A stretch of 64,000 nucleotides of DNA, taken from NCBI RefSeq assembly GCF_900129295.1, contig NZ_FQUU01000002.1:353988-417987 (forward strand), in the 5' to 3' direction. A program made the position numbers and the translations under genes. The stretch's first letter is position 1; every line of letters begins with the position of its first letter. Below, piece by piece: positions 9,939 through 16,348 of this stretch. Source of the stretch: Flavisolibacter ginsengisoli DSM 18119 (GTDB lineage: Bacteria; Bacteroidota; Bacteroidia; Chitinophagales; Chitinophagaceae). Under the pieces are notes generated by a model, which had not been told where the DNA came from, made no database searches, and saw only the letters and a program-made list of their open reading frames with translations.

Positions 9939-10946
9939 TTAATCGCTTTTATAGGAAGTTGAGGGCAGTTGTGAACTTTTTTTCCTTTCCAATTTTTTAA
10001 AATAACCTTTTAATAAAAAGTTCTGTTTTAGGGCATCCATTATTTGATTAAAGGATGCAGTTCCTTTCTCTATGTTATTTAAACTGCTGTTCATCTTTAA
10101 TACCAGGCCCTCGTCTTTTAATAATGCATTTGCGGTTCCTTTTCCACTATTTACATCTTTATCAATGCTAACAACCAATGCATTTATATGTCCGGACAAT
10201 GTATCCGCCTGGTTCCCGATATTTTTAATTTTCTCAACCGCTTCTTCAAGTTTTATCGTAAAAGAACTGTCTCTTAAAAGTCTGCCCAGGGAACCTTTAC
10301 CAGATTTTACATCTGTTATTAAAAGCTGTAGTTCTTTTACAAGGTTATTAGTACCATCGGTAGTTCTACGCGCATTATTTAAGGACCTTCTTAAATTGTA
10401 AGGTAAGGTCTTATCATTTAAGATCGCCCAAAAAGCAGCACTTGAATTGATTCGTTGAACAGTAGTTTTTAACCCGGATGCAATTGTGGCTACATCCTGG
10501 TTTGTTTTATCAAGAACAGCCATCATTGTCTCTGTGTCTATAGATTTCCCACTGGCTATCACATCCCCTTCATTAACAACTTGTGCTGCAAACTTTACCG
10601 GGCTTATATTGATCAACTTATTTCCCATGAGCCCATCAGTACCAAGGTTTGCCTGTGCGTTTTTACGTATATACCTCTTCATTTTTTTCCGGATTAGCAT
10701 AGTTACTTCCAGTGAACCATCATCCAGGATAGTAATAGCTTTTACAGTTCCGGCGTCAATACCTGAAAAACGAACACTGTTGCCGGGAACCAATCCATGT
10801 ACATCCTCAAACCTTGCCTTAAGCAAAAAAGTTGAACCAAAAAGATTTTCATTCTTTCCTATCATATATAGCAAAAGAATAAGGAAACACAATCCAGCAG
10901 AAACAAATACGCCAAGTTTAATATGGTTAACAACTTTTTTTGCCAT
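9939..10946 (-). CDS. MlaD-like MCE-domain substrate-binding protein
   Basis: 335 residues: short cytoplasmic N-terminus, one transmembrane anchor (about 12-30), an MCE domain (about 38-115, 'ARFEDVHGLVPGNSVRFSGIDAG' region) and a long helical C-terminal part. It is the periplasmic lipid-binding subunit of an Mla/Mce ABC transporter that moves phospholipids between the outer and inner membranes. It starts 3 bp after the ATPase gene. Confidence 0.93.
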   Translation of the reverse strand: MAKKVVNHIKLGVFVSAGLCFLILLLYMIGKNENLFGSTFLLKARFEDVHGLVPGNSVRFSGIDAGTVKAITILDDGSLEVTMLIRKKMKRYIRKNAQANLGTDGLMGNKLINISPVKFAAQVVNEGDVIASGKSIDTETMMAVLDKTNQDVATIASGLKTTVQRINSSAAFWAILNDKTLPYNLRRSLNNARRTTDGTNNLVKELQLLITDVKSGKGSLGRLLRDSSFTIKLEEAVEKIKNIGNQADTLSGHINALVVSIDKDVNSGKGTANALLKDEGLVLKMNSSLNNIEKGTASFNQIMDALKQNFLLKGYFKKLERKKSSQLPSTSYKSD

Positions 10947-10949
10947 GAT

Positions 10950-11726
10950 CTAATCAAAAAATTGCCTTATCATTTTATCCTCTGAATGTCTTAACACTTC
11001 AAAGCTTCCTTCTGCCCAACATTTTCCGTCTATCAGCACTACCACCCTATCTGCAGTTAATTGCACACATTTCATGTCATGAGAAATTATGAGTGATGAG
11101 GTATTATATTTCCTTTGCAGCTTTACCATCAATTCACTTATCTCTTTGCTTGTAATAGCATCCAGACCCGTAGTTGGCTCATCATATAATATAATCTCAG
11201 GCTTTAATATTAATGTTCTCGCCAGGGCTATTCTTTTACGCATGCCTCCAGAAAGTTCTATAGGCATCATATCAACTGTATATTCCAGGCCAACATTCTC
11301 CAAAGCTTCCATGACCATATTATCAACCTCTTGTTGAGAGACCTTCATCCAATGTCGCCTTAGTGGAAATTCCAAATTTTGCCTTACGGTCATAGAATCA
11401 TACAATGCATTACTCTGAAATAAAAAACCCACTTTAACGCGAACCTGGTCCAGTTCATCATCATTCAAATCAAGTATACTCTTACCTAAAACAGTGATCT
11501 GTCCCTGGTCCGGATCAAGCAAGCCAATAATACATTTGATCAAAACTGATTTTCCTGAGCCTGATCTGCCCAGTACTACCACGTTCTCTCCCTGGAAGAG
11601 GTTAAGATTAAAATCAGTTAGTACAATGTTAGTTCCGAAAGATTTTTTAAGATGCTCAATAGTAATTACAGAAATTCTGTTATTCTTTTTGACTACAGGA
11701 GCAATATCGGGTGACGCATCTAACAT
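10950..11726 (-). CDS. MlaF-like ABC transporter ATPase
   Basis: 258 residues with Walker A 'GRSGSGKS', Q-loop 'FLFQSNALYDSMTV', signature 'LSGGMRKRIALAR', Walker B 'EIILYDEPTTGLD' and switch His 'IISHD'. The 'SGGMRKRIALAR' form and the adjacent MlaE and MCE genes identify the lipid-transport class. Residues 1-15 form a short extension before the ABC core. It begins 4 bp after the permease gene. Confidence 0.95.
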   Translation of the reverse strand: MLDASPDIAPVVKKNNRISVITIEHLKKSFGTNIVLTDFNLNLFQGENVVVLGRSGSGKSVLIKCIIGLLDPDQGQITVLGKSILDLNDDELDQVRVKVGFLFQSNALYDSMTVRQNLEFPLRRHWMKVSQQEVDNMVMEALENVGLEYTVDMMPIELSGGMRKRIALARTLILKPEIILYDEPTTGLDAITSKEISELMVKLQRKYNTSSLIISHDMKCVQLTADRVVVLIDGKCWAEGSFEVLRHSEDKMIRQFFD

Positions 11727-11730
11727 TGTT

Positions 11731-12501
11731 TTAGTTTAAACCCAAAATATCAGTGATCTGAACAGCAATGAGATCTATAAAAAATACCACTATAGATCCA
11801 ACTACTACTGCTGTATTAGCTGACCTTCCAACACCTTCAGTTCCTTTACTTGAAAAGTAACCCTTATAACAACCTATGATACCAACAGCAAAACCAAAGA
11901 AAAACGATTTAATAAATGCTGGCAACACATCTCCAAATTCCAGCCTGTCAAACACCAAATTCCAGAATAAAGAAAAAGAAGTAAATCCCCTGATATTCAC
12001 GCCAATGAAAGATCCGTATAATGAAATGGCATCTGATAATAATATAAGAATTGGAAGCATCACCATTGCTGCCAAAACCCGGGTAACGACAAGGTATTTA
12101 AAAGGATTGGTACCCGAAACCTCCATAGCATCTATCTGTTCTGTTACCCGCATAGATCCTAACTCGGCTCCAATGCTACTTCCAATTTTCCCAGCAAATA
12201 TTAAAGCTGTGATTACAGGACCAATTTCACGAACTATAGCAATTCCAACCATAGCAGGCAATTGGGATTCCACGCCATACTCAATTAAGGAAGGGCGCAG
12301 CTGCATAGTGAGCACTAAACCCATAATAAAACCTGTTAAACCAATTAAGGGTAATGATTGATAGCCAATTATATAACATTGGCGAATAAACTCACCCCAT
12401 TCGTTTCTTGGTTTAAAGCTTTGCTGAAAAAAACGTAAAGTAAATTGTGAAATAGCACCAACTTCCTTAAAATATTCCCGCCATGTTTCGGAGAAGTTCA
12501 T
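11731..12501 (-). CDS. MlaE-like ABC transporter permease
   Basis: The ATG at 12501 (MNFSETWREYF) is chosen; the longer TTG start at 12516 would lie in the promoter region. The 256 residues carry five to six membrane helices and the MlaE signature 'REIGPVITALIFAGKIGSSIGAELGSMRVTEQIDAMEV'-like block (positions about 105-145). It is the first gene of a four-gene operon (permease, ATPase, MCE protein, FMN split-barrel protein). A tandem operator at 12549-12582 lies upstream with a -7 element at 12518-12525. Confidence 0.94.
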   Translation of the reverse strand: MNFSETWREYFKEVGAISQFTLRFFQQSFKPRNEWGEFIRQCYIIGYQSLPLIGLTGFIMGLVLTMQLRPSLIEYGVESQLPAMVGIAIVREIGPVITALIFAGKIGSSIGAELGSMRVTEQIDAMEVSGTNPFKYLVVTRVLAAMVMLPILILLSDAISLYGSFIGVNIRGFTSFSLFWNLVFDRLEFGDVLPAFIKSFFFGFAVGIIGCYKGYFSSKGTEGVGRSANTAVVVGSIVVFFIDLIAVQITDILGLN

Positions 12502-12521
12502 TTGATTGTTTGACAATCAAA
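12501..12521. promoter_or_regulatory. Perfect inverted repeat over the mlaE transcription start
   Basis: TTTGATTGT / ACAATCAAA, 9-bp arms with a 3-base centre. It overlaps the predicted -7 element and start site (about 12513) and touches the ATG, so it is more likely a protein-binding operator than an RNA hairpin. Confidence 0.5.
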
Positions 12522-12582
12522 TATTGGACATTTTAATCTGTTTTTAAATGAAACTCGTCAAGGGAAATAATGATATAAATCA
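12518..12582 (-). promoter_or_regulatory. Tandem CRP/FNR-type operator and promoter of the mla operon
   Basis: Two exact TGA-N6-TCA sites, TGAAACTCGTCA (12549-12560) and TGATATAAATCA (12571-12582), are offset by 22 bp. On the minus strand AATATTTG (12518-12525) matches the Bacteroidota -7 element TAnnTTTG in five of six fixed bases and is centred exactly 33 bp from the proximal site. Confidence 0.75.
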
Positions 12583-12593
12583 CCAAAGAAAAA

Positions 12594-13001
12594 TTATAAA
12601 AGGATCTCTCTTTCTATCCATAAATTATTACGATAATTTAAAACGCTTTTTTTGCCTATTTCATTTAGTTCATCAAGAGATAGCTCATCCGTACCAGCTG
12701 TTTCAACCCATGAATAGCCATTCCGGCGATATATTTGTGTAAACAACCCAAATTGCTCTTTCATTTGCTCTTCAACCTCCCCGGCTTTCATCCATCTGTT
12801 AAAATGAATCATATTTTGAGTATGCTTTTTTGTTTCAATTGCAGATATCTTAAATTCGGATGAATAACGATGCGCTTTCCTGGTTGTTTCCCCCCAGTTA
12901 TGCGGCATGTCAAAAAACTCAATCTTTAAATATGGATATTCTTTGCTAAAAGGCGATTGGATATCCTTAATACAGGATATTTTCTTGATTTCGAGTGTCA
13001 T
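12594..13001 (-). CDS. Conserved hypothetical protein, family A (paralogue at 35194-35535)
   Basis: 135 residues, no family I can name. The N-terminal 31 residues align without gaps to the paralogue at 35194-35535 (shared 'YPYLKIEFFD' / 'FPFLKIEFYD'), and the central 'EQFGLFTQIYRRNGYSWVET' matches 'NNFGLVARIYHYIGNRWVVL'. It has no signal peptide or membrane segment and is probably a small alpha/beta cytoplasmic protein. Its ATG overlaps the stop of the small membrane protein gene upstream (ATGA), so the two are translationally coupled. Both paralogues lie in the stress island, one directly behind Usp genes. Confidence 0.85.
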   Translation of the reverse strand: MTLEIKKISCIKDIQSPFSKEYPYLKIEFFDMPHNWGETTRKAHRYSSEFKISAIETKKHTQNMIHFNRWMKAGEVEEQMKEQFGLFTQIYRRNGYSWVETAGTDELSLDELNEIGKKSVLNYRNNLWIEREILL

Positions 13002-13165
13002 AATATTGGGTTTTCCTGAATGAATAATCTATATAATTGATCGAGTACAAAAACTATAATATCTTTTATATATCTAAACCCAAAAGCTATTAGCAAAACT
13101 GAGATCATCAGAAATGCCAATTGCCTGTAATCTGTATCAATAATATACGGCGCGGGGGTAAACAT
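12998..13165 (-). CDS. Small single-pass membrane protein (55 residues)
   Basis: An ATG at 13165 opens a 55-codon frame whose TGA overlaps the ATG of the next gene by the ATGA arrangement. The product starts MFTPAPYIIDTDYRQ and has one hydrophobic helix (about residues 16-33, 'LAFLMISVLLIAFGFRYI') followed by an amphipathic tail. The frame fills the gap between the family A gene and the operator pair at 13215-13248. A TAATTTG promoter-like element at 13185-13191 lies about 32.5 bp from the centre of the near operator. I do not recognise a family. It is below the usual length cut-off for gene calling. Confidence 0.65.
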   Translation of the reverse strand: MFTPAPYIIDTDYRQLAFLMISVLLIAFGFRYIKDIIVFVLDQLYRLFIQENPIL

Positions 13166-13184
13166 AAAGGTTAAGGGTTTATAG

Positions 13185-13279
13185 CAAATTAAGTAAGACC
13201 TAAAACACTTTCAATGAGCGCTGTCACCAAAACCAATGATGGCTGTCACCTATGATAGCTTAGCTATAAAATAAATTTG
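13185..13279. promoter_or_regulatory. Divergent CRP/FNR-type operator pair (small membrane protein / phospholipase D)
   Basis: TGAGCGCTGTCA (13215-13226) and TGATGGCTGTCA (13237-13248) are offset by 22 bp. To the right, TAAATTTG (13272-13279) is a perfect -7 element exactly 33 bp from the right-hand site and serves the gene at 13301. To the left, TAATTTG on the minus strand (13185-13191) has nearly the same spacing from the left-hand site and serves the gene at 13165. Confidence 0.82.
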
Positions 13280-13300
13280 GTATAAAAGGGTTACTTCCAA

Positions 13301-14473
13301 ATGTCATCTCGTAAAAAAAATAATAACCACTACCTACATAACAATCACATCCAGTTGATACGCGGTGGTAAGGATTACTTTTCAAAGTTGATTGCCCTTA
13401 TTAATAAAGCAGAGCTGATCATACAAATGCAAATCTATATTTACGAGGATGATACCACCGGGCTAATGATTGCAGATGCGCTTATGAATGCATCAAAAAG
13501 AGGGGTAAAAGTATTATTAGCGGTAGATGGCTATGCATCTCAAGGCTTATCCAAATCTTTTATAAGACAGCTCAGAAATGCTGGAATATATTTTAGATTT
13601 TTCGAACCATTGTTTAGGAGCAAACATTTTTATTTTGGTCGTAGAATGCACCAGAAAATAATAGTTATTGATGGGTATAGTGCATTTGTAGGAGGAGTTA
13701 ATATAGCAGACAGGTATAATGATATAAACGGAATTCCAGCCTGGATAGATTATGCGCTTTTAGTTGAAGGAGAGGTTGCATTACAATTAAATAAGATCAG
13801 TTTAAATTATTGGAAAACCGAACCATTATTTAAGGATCCGGTTCCAATGAAAGACATTTCTTATAAGATACCAAAGGATATGCAGTATTCTGTAAGGCTA
13901 AGGCAAAATGACTGGGTAAAAGGCAAACATGAAATCTGGAGAAGTTATTTCAACTTATTCAACAATGCCGAGCAATCCATTACTATTATGTGTAGTTACT
14001 CTTTGCCGGGTTATGTATTACGCCGGCAATTGAATAAGGCTTCACAAAGGGGGGTAAAAATAAAGGTGATACTGGCCGGTCCATCCGATGTAATGCTTGC
14101 CAAATATGCAGAGCGTTATCTGTATGACTGGATGTTTCGTAATAATATAGAGATCTATGAATACCAGCCAACTGTCTTACATGCAAAATTGGCTATAGCA
14201 GACAATCACTGGATGACAATAGGCTCCTTCAATGTAAATAATATTAGCGCATATGCTAGTAGTGAAATAAATGTAGATGTTCGAAATCGCCCCTTCGTCA
14301 TTTCAGTAAACCAAGTTTTAGAAGAAATTATAAAAAACGATTGTATCCAGGTAACACGGAAAAATTTTGAAACCAATGCAACTTTATTCAGGCGATTCCT
14401 GCAAAAAACTTCCTATGAGATCATAAGAATTGTTTTAAATCTTTCAACATTTTATTTTAAACATGAAAATTAA
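13301..14473 (+). CDS. Phospholipase D / cardiolipin synthase-like protein
   Basis: 390 residues with two PLD catalytic motifs: 'MHQKIIVIDGYSAFVGGVN' (HxK-x4-D, about residues 114-132) and 'LHAKLAIADNHWMTIGSFN' (about 287-306). The double-HKD layout fits bacterial cardiolipin synthase, which joins phosphatidylglycerol molecules at the inner membrane. The usual N-terminal membrane helices are missing, as in the ClsB type. The predicted start of transcription (about 13284) leaves a leader of some 17 nt before this ATG. The stop overlaps the convergent gene by 4 bases. Confidence 0.9.
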   Translation: MSSRKKNNNHYLHNNHIQLIRGGKDYFSKLIALINKAELIIQMQIYIYEDDTTGLMIADALMNASKRGVKVLLAVDGYASQGLSKSFIRQLRNAGIYFRFFEPLFRSKHFYFGRRMHQKIIVIDGYSAFVGGVNIADRYNDINGIPAWIDYALLVEGEVALQLNKISLNYWKTEPLFKDPVPMKDISYKIPKDMQYSVRLRQNDWVKGKHEIWRSYFNLFNNAEQSITIMCSYSLPGYVLRRQLNKASQRGVKIKVILAGPSDVMLAKYAERYLYDWMFRNNIEIYEYQPTVLHAKLAIADNHWMTIGSFNVNNISAYASSEINVDVRNRPFVISVNQVLEEIIKNDCIQVTRKNFETNATLFRRFLQKTSYEIIRIVLNLSTFYFKHEN

Positions 14474-15405
14474 TTCCCCTTTATACGCATCCACAATGAC
14501 TTCATAGAATTCATATCCCAATTAGCAAACCTTCCCCTTTGCACAACAAGCCTGTTATCTTCCGGAGAATGTTGCAGAAAATAATGAAAAACAAAATGCT
14601 CCCCTGGGTCGTACCAACCAACTATCTGTCCAAAGCGGAGGTCATTAAAAACAAGCGTATCATTCCATTTCTCGACTGTATAAAAACCCTGGGAGAACCG
14701 CAGTAGCTTTTGAACTTCTTCATGGTCTTTTATAGAACCCAACAATGAATCTCTTTTTGGAAAGTAATGAAAGTTCATTTTTAAATCATTGTCAAAAACA
14801 GAACGAAATCCGATATAAAACCCATTACTGTCGCCTGCCACCACATACCATAGCCAGTTATTCAACGGGGTGGGCGTAGTAAAATACTGGTTATATACTA
14901 TTTTTTCATTTGCTAGTGCTGACCTTGTTTCTGTATCAATGATAAGTTTATTGAAAACACAGTACAATAAATAAAAAGCTGGAATTGTGATCCCGAATTT
15001 CCACCAAAAAGCCCTTCGCCTGTCTTTTCTTTTAAGAAATAACAACATTAAAAATGACAAACCAGCACAAATAGAGAAAAAAGGATCAGCAACATAAATC
15101 ACATTAAAGGAAATACGATAATGGTTAAAGGGTTCCCATAGACCCATTCCGTAATTATTAAAAAGATCAAGGAATAAATGAGCACCAATTTCTACCGAAA
15201 AGAACACCACCCATATTTTAAAACCAACCTTATGCCTTCGATGAAAATGCTCAGCAAGCAATCCAAAAAAACAGACTCCTATAACAGCAAAAAAAAGGGA
15301 ATGCGTGAATCCCCTATGCACCAGCAAATTAGAAGCAGGATCGTTCCAGAAAGCTGCAATGAAATCAATATCCGGGATACTTTGAGCTAAAGCCCCAAGG
15401 AACAT
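14470..15405 (-). CDS. YdjM-like (DUF457) membrane-bound metal-dependent hydrolase
   Basis: 311 residues from the ATG at 15405, with conserved metal-binding elements 'QSIPDIDF' and 'HRGFTHSL', three to four membrane helices in the first half and a soluble C-terminal domain. The family usually begins 'MDSITH..LGA..GE'. Exactly that sequence (DSITHIVLGACIGEALLEKK) is encoded in frame just upstream, but the codon at the expected start (15481-15483) is ATA, not ATG. The gene either starts at ATA and runs to 15483 (337 residues), or has lost its first segment. The gap to the upstream lipoprotein gene is then 22 bp, as in an operon. Confidence 0.88.
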   Translation of the reverse strand: MFLGALAQSIPDIDFIAAFWNDPASNLLVHRGFTHSLFFAVIGVCFFGLLAEHFHRRHKVGFKIWVVFFSVEIGAHLFLDLFNNYGMGLWEPFNHYRISFNVIYVADPFFSICAGLSFLMLLFLKRKDRRRAFWWKFGITIPAFYLLYCVFNKLIIDTETRSALANEKIVYNQYFTTPTPLNNWLWYVVAGDSNGFYIGFRSVFDNDLKMNFHYFPKRDSLLGSIKDHEEVQKLLRFSQGFYTVEKWNDTLVFNDLRFGQIVGWYDPGEHFVFHYFLQHSPEDNRLVVQRGRFANWDMNSMKSLWMRIKGN

Positions 15406-15505
15406 AGCTCTTTTGCCCAGCTTTTTCTCAAGCAGGGCCTCGCCTATACATGCGCCCAGTACGATATGTGTGATGGAATCTATAAAATAAAAATGAGGTT
15501 TACCA

Positions 15506-16165
15506 CTACATTGCTTTAGCTCCGCCAGTGGATTGTTTGATCAATAAATTATTAGTAACTAAAGACTTAACAATTAGTTTTCCATATTCATGCGCTAATT
15601 CCTCTCTTGAAGAAGGTTCGAAAGATTGGGTTTGAATAGAATATAGCAGCTTATTTTTATTCAGATCATAAAGGTTGCTTTCCCAAAAATAGTTTGAATA
15701 ACTACTATAATAACCAGGAGTTTCTATTCTCTCATAAATTGTTCTGTAATATCCCCAAAAACGGGTATGGTATGTAAAGTAAGGTGTGTATATCACCCTG
15801 CCCGGTACGTAATACCTTTCCTGTTTCTTATCTAATAAAACAATAGTAAGCACTCCATCAAAACCACTCGATTTAAGTTTTTGGTTTGCCTGTTCTTCGG
15901 TTAAATTTTCAAAAGCCTTAGGACCATATTCTTCAAGAGCTGAATAGGCATTATAACCTAATTCTTTAAGATCCCCTACCAAGTGATTTTCCATATTCTG
16001 TTGAATGCTTCTATCTGCATCCCGAATCAATCCCAGCACCATTACCTTATCAAATGTGCGCGGTGCCGCATCGGGCGCTTTCCAAGTACTGGTTATTGCA
16101 GTGGTGGTTCCGCATGAAATAAATAACCACCCCGAAATCATAAGAAACACAATAATATTTTTCAT
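15506..16165 (-). CDS. Lipoprotein, DUF4136-like
   Basis: 219 residues with a type II signal peptide (MKNIIVFLMISGWLFISCG). The mature part starts 'TSTWKAPD' and contains 'FDKVMVLGLIRDADRS' and a Tyr-rich central part, resembling small periplasmic or outer-membrane lipoproteins of the DUF4136 type; function unknown. It has a single exact operator at 16214-16225 upstream and is followed by the YdjM-like gene. Confidence 0.82.
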   Translation of the reverse strand: MKNIIVFLMISGWLFISCGTTTAITSTWKAPDAAPRTFDKVMVLGLIRDADRSIQQNMENHLVGDLKELGYNAYSALEEYGPKAFENLTEEQANQKLKSSGFDGVLTIVLLDKKQERYYVPGRVIYTPYFTYHTRFWGYYRTIYERIETPGYYSSYSNYFWESNLYDLNKNKLLYSIQTQSFEPSSREELAHEYGKLIVKSLVTNNLLIKQSTGGAKAM

Positions 16166-16183
16166 ACCCTTTTAAACCTGTAA

Positions 16184-16225
16184 CAAATTATTAAATAGAA
16201 AAATGCCTATCAATGATGGCTGTCA
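16184..16225 (-). promoter_or_regulatory. CRP/FNR-type operator and promoter of the lipoprotein gene
   Basis: TGATGGCTGTCA (16214-16225) is identical to the site at 13237-13248. TAATTTG on the minus strand (16184-16190) is a -7-like element with one spacer base missing, centred 32.5 bp away, the same layout as at 13185-13226. Confidence 0.65.
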
Positions 16226-16292
16226 GTTAATAGCAGAATTGATATCATTTTACCATTGATAACAGCTTTAATCTAGGAATCATTATAAAATC

Positions 16293-16335
16293 TGACGACC
16301 ATCAGCACTTAGAAAAAGCGTTTAGGTTACCTTAA
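16293..16335 (+). promoter_or_regulatory. CRP/FNR-type operator and promoter of the P-type ATPase gene
   Basis: TGACGACCATCA (16293-16304) is centred exactly 33 bp from TACCTTAA (16328-16335), which matches TAnnTTTG in four of six fixed bases. The predicted transcript starts near 16340, 9 bases before the TTG start codon. Confidence 0.65.
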
Positions 16336-16348
16336 CAAAAACTAATAC

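Noticed and set aside
12548..12742. 64-codon plus-strand frame
   Set aside because: Its start lies inside the operator pair and the rest is antisense to the family A gene.
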